Assembly: GCA_008933735.1 (NCBI GenBank)
Contig: WBUL01000014.1
Location: forward strand, 1 to 64,000
Direction of reading: 5' to 3'
DNA length: 64,000 nt
From: Anaerolineae bacterium
GTDB lineage: Bacteria > Chloroflexota > Anaerolineae > Aggregatilineales > J027
Shown: positions 30,204 through 38,473 of the stretch, piece by piece
How the letters are laid out: each line of letters starts with the position of its first letter
Numbering within the stretch: the first letter of the stretch is position 1
Made by a program: the position numbers and the translations under genes
The notes under the pieces: model-generated
What the model saw: only the letters and a program-made list of their open reading frames with translations
Databases searched by the model: none
What the model was told of the DNA's origin: nothing

Positions 30204-31350
30204 GAGATAAGTCCTGTACTTTCTTGAAAAACGGCAGGCGGTCAAGCCCAATCAGGAATGCCAGCGTCGCCAGCCCCATAATTCCAACTGTGACTGACCA
30301 CTCCATTAGGCTGGGGAAGTATTCAAACGACAGATGCGGACCGCTAAAAGCAGTGGCTAAACCTTCCAGTTCGGGAATGGTCAAGGCTGGAAAGACAATA
30401 TTGGCTCGTGCTGCGGCGAAACCGACCAATACCAGCAGCCCCATGACACCTGCCCACAATCTCTGTCGGGAGAGATTTGGGATTGCCAGCACGATGACAG
30501 GAAGCACTGTGCCGAGAATGATCTGAATAATCCAGAACGCCCACCAATACTGACCAAACAACACTTCGTTGATAGCATCCACGTTTTGGGGCACCCCACT
30601 GTAGAGGGACATGGAGAAGTCTGCCCACAAGATATAGGTTTTCACAATCAGCATGACGATGACCGTGATACCCAACACCCGCAACTGCTGTCCTAGACGG
30701 GGATCATCCTCTGGCCCAAAGAAAGCGAGGATCACCAGCAGCAGGGCAAAACCTGTCGCGGCAGAGAAAATCGGAAATTGGGCAGGTAATAACCCAACAT
30801 GCCATACCAAACGACTGGCATTGACCCCCAACAGCGCACCCACACCGCCACTAACAAAAATCGCCATGATAAAACCAACAACCATCAGTAATTTGAGCGC
30901 GAGCGGTGGTTTTTCCGGTGAACGGAAAACCATCCACAAGGTTAACAAAATCACCATACCAAAGATGGTGTAACCCCACACCATTTGGGCAAGGAGTGAG
31001 CTGAAGTTGGGGTTGAGGTAAACTTTCCAGATGCGTTCCATATGCCCCAGGTCAAATCCGATGGACATCAGGGCAGCGGGCAGTGTAACCATTGCACCCC
31101 ACAACGCATATTTACCAACCCCTTTGAAAAGCGGAATTTCAAACAAATAATCCAAGGTCGCCACCATATATGAACCACTGGCTACCCCAGCGAAGAATAA
31201 ATACATCGCCACCCACAGCCCCCAGGTTACAAAGGAGCCATAATTAACCTCACGTTCCCCAATAAAAAGTCGGCTGTAAAATCCATACAAGCCGAGAACC
31301 ACTGCGAGAACGCTTAAACCATAAATCGCTTTTTTGGTCATGATCAGCAT
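30193..31350 (-). CDS. nrfD: NrfD/PsrC-like membrane subunit
   Basis: Multi-[36 protein letters not shown]. Confidence 0.9.
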   Translation of the reverse strand: MLIMTKKAIYGLSVLAVVLGLYGFYSRLFIGEREVNYGSFVTWGLWVAMYLFFAGVASGSYMVATLDYLFEIPLFKGVGKYALWGAMVTLPAALMSIGFDLGHMERIWKVYLNPNFSSLLAQMVWGYTIFGMVILLTLWMVFRSPEKPPLALKLLMVVGFIMAIFVSGGVGALLGVNASRLVWHVGLLPAQFPIFSAATGFALLLVILAFFGPEDDPRLGQQLRVLGITVIVMLIVKTYILWADFSMSLYSGVPQNVDAINEVLFGQYWWAFWIIQIILGTVLPVIVLAIPNLSRQRLWAGVMGLLVLVGFAAARANIVFPALTIPELEGLATAFSGPHLSFEYFPSLMEWSVTVGIMGLATLAFLIGLDRLPFFKKVQDLSHER

Positions 31351-31355
31351 CCTTT

Positions 31356-32270
31356 CTAAACCAGGTAGTACACACGCGGTTCTGTGCCAAGTTCTTCCTT
31401 CAGCCGAATCACATTGGGTTTGGCACTCATCTCGGCAACCAGACTATGGGGATCGTTGGCATCGCCAAACAGGGTGGCACGACCAATACAGGTGGTGACA
31501 CAGGCAGGCAGCTCACCAACACGGACGCGGTGTAAGCAAAAATGACATTTACGGGCATTGCCAATCGGTGAGGAATGACCTTTACGTGAACGGGCTTCGC
31601 CATATTCAAAGTTTGAGGCGCGTTCATAGGCTTCTGCGGTGTCCATACCTACGATGAGATTGTCAGCAACAGGTAAATCTTCGGTGTAGGTCAGACCAAA
31701 ATCCGAGGTACGCGCACCGTAGGGGCAGGCCGCAATACAGGCACGGCAGCCGATACACTGATCGTAATCCACAACCACCACACCTTCGGCATTAGTGTAG
31801 GTTGCTTCTACGGGACAGACTGGTGTACAGGGTGGATTCTCGCACTGCATACAGGGGCGGGGTGTGAAGCGGCGGGTCACATTGGGATACTCGCCAAATT
31901 CTTCTTCCAGCACTGGGCGGTAAACAACACCTGGGGGCAGTTTGTTTTCTGCAACACAGGCAATCGTACAGGCATGACAGCCTACGCATTTTCGCAGGTC
32001 AATGACCATGATCCAGCGGCGATCTTCGACTGGCTTTTGCAAAGCACGCAGCAGCTCAATCCGCATCCGTTCCAGAACATCCATCTGAGTCGGATCGTTA
32101 TTGACTGCTTGCAGTGCCGCTATCTGGGCTTCATAGCTGGCTAAAGCTGTTTCTGGATGGGCTTCTAATTCATCCAATGCTGCCAACGCCACTGCCGCAC
32201 CCGTCAAGCCCGCAGCCCCACGTAAAAAATTACGCCGGGTCACCTCTTTTACTTCGGCTGAAGTGTTCAT
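31356..32270 (-). CDS. 4Fe-4S electron-transfer subunit (PsrB/TtrB-like) with TAT signal
   Basis: [61 protein letters not shown]. Confidence 0.93.
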   Translation of the reverse strand: MNTSAEVKEVTRRNFLRGAAGLTGAAVALAALDELEAHPETALASYEAQIAALQAVNNDPTQMDVLERMRIELLRALQKPVEDRRWIMVIDLRKCVGCHACTIACVAENKLPPGVVYRPVLEEEFGEYPNVTRRFTPRPCMQCENPPCTPVCPVEATYTNAEGVVVVDYDQCIGCRACIAACPYGARTSDFGLTYTEDLPVADNLIVGMDTAEAYERASNFEYGEARSRKGHSSPIGNARKCHFCLHRVRVGELPACVTTCIGRATLFGDANDPHSLVAEMSAKPNVIRLKEELGTEPRVYYLV

Positions 32271-32363
32271 AGACAGTTCCTTTTTTAACCGTCATTAAAA
32301 AAAATGATTTATCTCACTATAGTCCGTTGAGAACATGGCTTATAGCGGGAAAAGTCCGCATTT

Positions 32364-32384
32364 TGTGGGGAATATGTGGGGAAT
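32364..32384. repeat. 11-bp-spaced direct repeat upstream of respiratory operon
   Basis: TGTGGGGAAT-A-TGTGGGGAAT. Confidence 0.6.
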
Positions 32385-32396
32385 TTCCTGACAGGT

Positions 32397-33053
32397 TCAG
32401 GCTTCTGAGAAGAGGTTGTGTGCCAACACAAACTGCACCAGGGCTGCCCGTGAGCGCAGCCCTAGTTTTTCCATACCGCGGGCGCGGTAGGTTTCAATGG
32501 TTTTTTGGCTCAGGTTAAGTTGTTCGGCGATTTTGGCACTGGTCAGTCCGCGAGCGACTTTGATCAGGACATCGCGTTCGCGTTCACTCAAGAGGTCCCA
32601 AGGATGTTCATTGTTATCGGAAGTTGGCGGAATAATGTCGCTGAGCAGCGCTTTTGTCATGGCAGGATGAACATACACTTCACCCCGCATGACGGCACGG
32701 ATAGCAGATAGCAGCTCACTATCGGCAGCTTTCTTGAGGACATAACCTGATGCCCCATCGCGTAAAGTTTGGCGCAGATAGCTCTCGTCATCGTGCATAG
32801 TTAAAATCAGAATCCGCGCAGCCGGGGCAGCTTTTCGCAGCAGAGGCAACGCTTCCATTCCACCTAAGCCTGCCATTGTCAGGTCAAGGATGATCAGGTT
32901 AGGAGTCAGCTTTTCTGCTAACCTGATCACTTCCAATCCATCACTGGCTTCACCAATCACTTGCATGTCAGGTTGGGTATCTAAAAGCAGACGCAGCCCA
33001 GCTCGCAATACAGTATGGTCATCCGCCAGAATAATCGTGATAGACTGCTCCAT
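32397..33053 (-). CDS. LuxR/NarL-family response regulator
   Basis: ITIILADDHTVLRAGLRLLL and LSERERDVLIKVARGLTSAKIAEQLNLSQKTIETYRARGMEKLGL. Confidence 0.94.
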   Translation of the reverse strand: MEQSITIILADDHTVLRAGLRLLLDTQPDMQVIGEASDGLEVIRLAEKLTPNLIILDLTMAGLGGMEALPLLRKAAPAARILILTMHDDESYLRQTLRDGASGYVLKKAADSELLSAIRAVMRGEVYVHPAMTKALLSDIIPPTSDNNEHPWDLLSERERDVLIKVARGLTSAKIAEQLNLSQKTIETYRARGMEKLGLRSRAALVQFVLAHNLFSEA

Positions 33054-34471
33054 TACTCCTCCAACGGAATTTCAATAAATAAACTAGTGCCCATTTCAGG
33101 TGCTGATTCGATTTCCAAGTTGCCTGCCAGAAGTTCAACCCGTTCCCGAATACCGTACAGTCCCAGGTGTCCATTACTTTGGTCAATAGCTTGCAGATCA
33201 AAACCTCTGCCATCATCATCAATAATGGCAATAACCTTATTCTCGCGTCGTTCGACGCAAACGCTGGCGGTTTCAGCCTTGGCATGACGTGAAATGTTGG
33301 TCAGAGCTTCCTGCGTAATTCTATAAAGGGCTGTTTCAATATCCGTTGGCAGGCGTTGTTCTAACCCGTTGATTGCCAGATCAATATTAAAGTTGTAGCG
33401 GCGGCGGCAGTCCGCGATATGCCGTTGTAAGGCTTCGGGCAGCCCCAGATCATCCAAAACACTGGGACGCAGTTGAAATGCCAAGGTATGGACTTCATCT
33501 AAGGTTTTGGCTGCAATACTTCGCAGTTCTTCAGCATGGGTGCGAATCTCCGGGTACTCACAGCTATCGCTGAGCGTCCTCAGACCAATCAATAATGAGG
33601 TGAGCGTCTGACTGGTACTGTCATGGAGTTCACGAGCAATCCGTTTGCGTTCTTCTTCCTGCGCGGCGATAACGCCACTCACATACTTGACACGCAGTTG
33701 GTCGCGCTCAGTACGTTCCTTTGCCGCCAGCTCAAGCTGCTCGGTCATAGCATTAAAGGCATCACTTAGGTCGCCAATTTCATCATTTGCCCAGCGAGTC
33801 ACCCGTTGAGTAAAATCACTTTGTCCGACTGCCTGTGCCGCTTGAACTAATTGTAAGATTGGGCGAGTTAGCACCCAGGTTAGTGCTGTTGCTGCCGTAA
33901 CTCCAATCGCTGAAACCAGCAAGGTTGTGAGCAGTAGTTGCCCCGTAATACTGTTGACAGTGCGCCTAACACTTACATCCGAGATACCTATCCGTGCTGT
34001 GCCTGCTTGCCCACCAAAAATAGGGACTGCTGTATCCCATACTTTTCCTTCATCAGTATTCAACAAGCGTGTATGGTGATCTGCACTGGCTAAGACGGTA
34101 TTGGCTTCCAACAATTGAGGGGGAAATCCATCGCCAAAGGTATGATCTAAGATTTCTCCATCTGGGCTGACTACAAACAGGTAACGCACGTTGGCATTGT
34201 TCGTTTGGGTATCATACAGCAGCTCATGTAAAGCGTAAGCATCATTGATAAGAATGAGATCAGTAGAACGTGCTGCCAAGTCATGACCTACTGAAATGGA
34301 CTGATCCTCAAGCTGGGCATACATATTTTGGGCGAGGATAGAACGTACCTGAACGGTGACAGTTGCTCCCAACAACACCACCAACCCCAATACAATGCCC
34401 ATGATTTTGATACGAATATTGACTGCACTAATGATAATCCACAGGCGATTGAGGGTGTATCGAACTGTCAT
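33053..34471 (-). CDS. Sensor histidine kinase (HisKA_3 type, HAMP)
   Basis: IARELHDSTSQTLTSLLIGLR; HATPase YRITQEALTNISRHAKAETASV...IDDDGRGFDL. Confidence 0.93.
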   Translation of the reverse strand: MTVRYTLNRLWIIISAVNIRIKIMGIVLGLVVLLGATVTVQVRSILAQNMYAQLEDQSISVGHDLAARSTDLILINDAYALHELLYDTQTNNANVRYLFVVSPDGEILDHTFGDGFPPQLLEANTVLASADHHTRLLNTDEGKVWDTAVPIFGGQAGTARIGISDVSVRRTVNSITGQLLLTTLLVSAIGVTAATALTWVLTRPILQLVQAAQAVGQSDFTQRVTRWANDEIGDLSDAFNAMTEQLELAAKERTERDQLRVKYVSGVIAAQEEERKRIARELHDSTSQTLTSLLIGLRTLSDSCEYPEIRTHAEELRSIAAKTLDEVHTLAFQLRPSVLDDLGLPEALQRHIADCRRRYNFNIDLAINGLEQRLPTDIETALYRITQEALTNISRHAKAETASVCVERRENKVIAIIDDDGRGFDLQAIDQSNGHLGLYGIRERVELLAGNLEIESAPEMGTSLFIEIPLEE

Positions 34472-35379
34472 GGGGTTAAAACTCCAACACCGTGAACAAT
34501 GGCGCGGATGGGATCATAGGCGCCATCCTCAATGGGCACGAATTTTTCAATGCCGAGTGCCGCTAAAGTCTGCTGACCTTCTAAAGTGCTATCCATTTCA
34601 AACAAAATACTTTGTAACGTTGCCCGTAATTGAGGGCGAGTATTCGGGCTAATGACCACTGGGGGAATAGCAAAAGCAGATGATATGGCAATGACTTTCA
34701 CGCGCTCCGTTAGTGCAGGATCACGCTGAAGCGCAAATTCATACACAAGGCTGTCTACCGATGCTCCGTCCGCTAATCCTGCTGCCACTGCACGAATGGC
34801 GTTGTCATGGTTATAAGTGAAAAAAGTACGTGCAAAGAAGGTTTCTGGTGTGCTGCCCAACTCCTGTACTTGATATGTGGGATAAACACGCCCGCTAAAA
34901 GAAGTTGGGTCTGTGAAAGCAAACACTTGTCCCCGCAAATCTGCCATACTTTCAGCAGGGCTATCTATAGGGACTATCAGTAAAGCATGATAAACCGCTT
35001 CTGAATTGACTAGTGGTGCAGCAAGGAGTTCCATGCCAAATTCGTCATGCCCACTAATATATGCGCTGGTACAGACAAAAGCCAAATCCACCTCACCTGC
35101 TTTTAGTAGTTGATTGGTTTCTGCATAAGTCCGCCGTTGAACCAGCTCGACAGGGCGGTTTAATCGTTGGCTCAAATAATCGACTAAGGGTTGGTAACTT
35201 TCGACTGTCCCTTTAGGCGAAATAACGGCTGCGACTGAAATCCGCAAGGGAACAATTTCACTGTCGGCGTAAACGGGCAGGGGTTGGAGGTTGGAGAGAT
35301 TAATAACATTCTTTTCAGTCGTCTGGGTACACCCCACAACGAGAGTTAGCACTAAAACCAATAGGAGTATTTTTTTCAT
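34468..35379 (-). CDS. PhnD-like phosphate/phosphonate-type binding lipoprotein
   Basis: MKKILLLVLVLTLVVGCTQ lipobox; LRISVAAVISPKGTVESYQPLVDYLSQRLNRPVELVQRRTYAETNQLLKAGEVDLAFVCTSAYI. Confidence 0.88.
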   Translation of the reverse strand: MKKILLLVLVLTLVVGCTQTTEKNVINLSNLQPLPVYADSEIVPLRISVAAVISPKGTVESYQPLVDYLSQRLNRPVELVQRRTYAETNQLLKAGEVDLAFVCTSAYISGHDEFGMELLAAPLVNSEAVYHALLIVPIDSPAESMADLRGQVFAFTDPTSFSGRVYPTYQVQELGSTPETFFARTFFTYNHDNAIRAVAAGLADGASVDSLVYEFALQRDPALTERVKVIAISSAFAIPPVVISPNTRPQLRATLQSILFEMDSTLEGQQTLAALGIEKFVPIEDGAYDPIRAIVHGVGVLTP

Positions 35380-35526
35380 CTCTGTCACATATACTTGATT
35401 TCTAGAATTTGCTCGGATGATGCCTGTAAGGCTAATTTCTAAAAATCCAGCTTCATCTGTATAATGATAATATACTTCAGAATCATAATCATTATCTTCT
35501 TTGTCTTTATCCTTGCTTTGTCCCAT
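35380..35526 (-). pseudogene. Rhs-tip remnant: N-terminal piece resembling an ART-HYD1 toxin domain
   Basis: YYHYTDEAGFLEISLTGIIRANSRNQVYVTE in the frame that runs directly into the PhnD-like lipoprotein start. Confidence 0.5.
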
Positions 35527-36120
35527 GTATCAGAAGCAGTGTCTGTCAGGGCATCGACAAAGGCCGTGGTATTTTGCCAAACCGCGGCTTGATTGGCCGC
35601 ATCATCAGCGGCCGCTTGCAGGGTATCGCTTGCCCAGTTGTAGAAGTCGGCGTATTGACCTGTGTCATAAGTATAGTTGGCAGCCGCCCCCACCAGATCA
35701 TATACGGCAGGGTTACTTGCCAGAAATAATACGGCGGGGATTAATGGGGAGAGGTAAATCCAGGCAATGGCCTGAGCATACAACCATTTGACTGCTGCTC
35801 CGAGAGCAGCCAACGGCCCTGCACTTTGCCGTGAGGGTTGGTAAGTGCTTACTGCCGTGAGCATCAACCCCAGTGGGTCATAATTCGTGATAGGGTTATT
35901 CGCTGCGTAGATGTAGCGGTTGAGCTCGATGGGATTTTGGTAGTGGTAGGCGTAGGTATCCCGCGATAGGAAGCGGCCATCAGCGGGGTTATAATACCGC
36001 GCCCGCAGGCTGTACAGCCCGGTGACCTCATCATACTGCCGGCCTGTGTACAGGTAATTATTGGGCGTTGTGCCTGTTTGCGCGTAGAGTTCCCCAAAAG
36101 CGGTGTAATCGTAGGTGTCG
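35439..36120 (-). pseudogene. Rhs-repeat core C-terminus and unique tip, N-terminus missing
   Basis: Reverse strand DTYDYTAFGELYAQTGTTPNNYLYTGRQYDEVTGLYSLRARYYNPADGRFLSRDTYAYHYQNPIELNRYIYAANNPITNYDPLG, followed by the ORF 35439..35867 tip. Confidence 0.88.
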
Positions 36121-36126
36121 GTCAGC

Positions 36127-36222
36127 GTGCCAATCTTTGCCAGCGCTTTACAGATGCCCTTGCTCTACTTTTTTGAGGATGAAATTAACCCGGATGACAT
36201 TGATCATGCCCTGCTGCTGGAG
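36127..36222 (+). pseudogene. XRE regulator fragment, near copy of the 10.9 kb fragment
   Basis: VPIFASALQMPLLYFFEDEINPDDIDHALLLE; nucleotide-level similarity to the reverse strand of 10909..11006. Confidence 0.75.
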
Positions 36223-36258
36223 TGTACAGATGCTGGGTTAACTCTGGTAAATTTACAA

Positions 36259-36597
36259 CTAAGAATCGGCGATAAAGATAGCAATATCATCCAATGTATC
36301 ACTTGCCGAACCTGAAAGTTTATCATCATCAAGAAGCGATATGAGAAGAGGTTTAACTAAAGGCCAATCGATAGTACGGTGAATTCTTGCGATATGCCCT
36401 AAACACAAAATTGCGACAGCTTTAATCTGAATATCGCCTGTTTTCAAAAATTCCAAACATTTTCCCTGAACCCAACGCCAATCAGTATCGTAAAGAGCAA
36501 CTCAGACTAAAGTTTCCCTGATTTGTTCAGATGTTCCGTCCTGGAAAATTCCTTCTGCCTCTTCTCGTTCCATAGGACTTAGCTGCTGATAATACAT
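36259..36597 (-). pseudogene. HEAT-repeat, immunity-like protein with one internal TGA
   Basis: MYYQQLSPMEREEAEGIFQDGTSEQIRETLV*VALYDTDWRWVQGKCLEFLKTGDIQIKAVAILCLGHIARIHRTIDWPLVKPLLISLLDDDKLSGSASDTLDDIAIFIADS. Confidence 0.75.
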
Positions 36598-36612
36598 AAA
36601 CTGCCCTGATTG

Positions 36613-37401
36613 CTAGAGGTGGTAAAAGCAGATAAGCGCCAAAAGGGAAGCATAAATCTTCAAGTCAAAGCCATGATTAGTTTGTGCGTGAGGCCGTTGG
36701 AGACCCATTTTTTCAAGAAGACTGTTGACGGTTTCAATCGACTTGCGATGCCAGCACAGGTAGGCTTGTTCCAAAAAGGTATTGGGGGGTAGGTTAGCAC
36801 GATGTTGCGGCACAAGACGAACCCCCGTGTCAGCCAACATGGTCTGTTCATCAGCGGCACTGATGTAAGCTTTATCCCCAGGAGGAATGCCCCATTAGGG
36901 AGTAGGGAAGCCTGTTCGTGAACGGGCGTAAGGTCATGGAAGGCGGCGGGCAGGAGTTCAAACGTGACCGGAATGCCTTCTTGGGTGCAGATGAGATGCA
37001 GTTTCCAAAGTATTTTTCTCGTTTGGCAGCACAGTAACCGCAACAGGCTTTGCCACGCACTTTCCGACAGCGCGCACCCGTTTACACACAGGTATGGGCA
37101 GACTATCGATGATGTAAATCGTACCGCCAGTCAACATCTCCCCCAAACTGACGACCACCGCCCGCAACCATTCCCGCAAGCGGTGGAACCGTCGGTTAAA
37201 GCGGGACGTGCTGATATACCCTAAGCCTTGCATCACATATAAAGTACGCTCGTGATGGTTTTGAAAATAGTGGGCTGCCACCACTCCCACCAGCAGTATT
37301 TCGCTATCTGGCACGCCTGCTAGCCGATGACTTTGATGACCGGCGGCTTTCAGGACTTCATCAATCACAGCAAATGTCGTTACAATTAAGGTGTCGTCCA
37401 T
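36613..37401 (-). mobile_element. IS982-family transposase, frameshifted
   Basis: MDDTLIVTTFAVIDEVLK...RFNRRFHRLREWL...IDSLPIPVCKRVRA, then other frames KLHLICTQEGIPVTFELLPAAFHDLTPVHE and MLADTGVRLVPQHRANLPPNTFLEQ...ETVNSLLEKM. Confidence 0.85.
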
Positions 37402-37709
37402 CGGCTTACAGTTTGTTTTGCAACGCCTGTTTTAGCCTTGAAACTCATGAACGGCAACTAGCCATCAAGGTATAAAAGGTGATTTTCTTCAGTGTAGCGT
37501 AACAATCGGCAGATGCAATTTAGTTCCAAAATGCACAAACTGATGTGTCACATCGGCTTCTCCACGCCGCTTTTCCCCTCGCAACCAGCCATCTGACCAG
37601 TCCACCTGGGCTATCCACTCAAGCGACAAAGTTTACCCACCTGCCAGATGATCTCTGCCCTACGACGACCTATCCTTTTAGCTGTGAAGACAGAAAAGGA
37701 AGAAAGTAT

Positions 37710-38459
37710 ATGGCAGAGTCCTTCATCACCGTCAGTAATCTGGTCAAGACCTATCAGACACCCGCAGGCCCGCTCAATATTCTGCGGGGCATCAATCTTG
37801 ACATCTGTAAAGGCGACTTTGTCGCCCTGATCGGCCCATCAGGAAGTGGCAAAACCACTTTTCTGAACATGCTCACCGCGATTGATACACCAACCAGTGG
37901 GGAAATTACCATTGGCGGGGTCAACATCACGCAGGCAAAACCACGCAAACTGACCAAATGGCGTGCCCGCAATGTTGGGATCGTCTTTCAGTTTTTTCAA
38001 CTCTTGCCGACGATTTCAGTTGCTGACAACGTGATCGCGCCGATGGATTTCGCCAACGTCTGGAAGTCCGGCGAGCGTCGAGGTCGGGCGCTAAAGCTGC
38101 TGGGTTATTTCGGCATTCAAGATCAGGCCTATAAAACCCCTGACATGCTCTCCGGTGGGCAGCAGCAGCGGGTCGCGCTGGCACGAGCTCTGGCGAATAA
38201 TCCGGCTCTGGTGATTGGCGACGAGCCCACTGGCAACCTTGACCGCATGAGCGCCCGCAACGTTTTTGATGCGTTCCGCCGCCTCAGTGAACGGGGCACG
38301 ACGGTCATTATCGTGACACATGACCGAGAACTGGTCAGAGATGTCCCTAAAGTCTTCGAGATCAATGATGGGCTGATCGGGCAGACCACTTTGGAAGCCG
38401 CCGCCCGCCGCCGCACACAGGAATTGCAGGCTTTACGCCAGATGCAGGTCTTCAGCTAA
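37710..38459 (+). CDS. MacB/LolD-type ABC ATPase
   Basis: GPSGSGKTTFLNML Walker A, GIVFQFFQLLPTI Q-loop, LSGGQQQRVALARALANNPALVIGDEPTGNLD. Confidence 0.95.
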   Translation: MAESFITVSNLVKTYQTPAGPLNILRGINLDICKGDFVALIGPSGSGKTTFLNMLTAIDTPTSGEITIGGVNITQAKPRKLTKWRARNVGIVFQFFQLLPTISVADNVIAPMDFANVWKSGERRGRALKLLGYFGIQDQAYKTPDMLSGGQQQRVALARALANNPALVIGDEPTGNLDRMSARNVFDAFRRLSERGTTVIIVTHDRELVRDVPKVFEINDGLIGQTTLEAAARRRTQELQALRQMQVFS

Positions 38460-38473
38460 GAGGGAGATTGAAC

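Noticed and set aside
35864-36097. 77 aa minus-strand ORF in the track
   Set aside because: Wrong frame; the adjacent frame of the same strand gives a textbook Rhs core sequence.
36502-36504. Possible selenocysteine at the internal TGA of the HEAT-repeat gene
   Set aside because: No hint of a SECIS-like structure or selenoprotein family; neighbouring genes are decayed, so a nonsense mutation is simpler.
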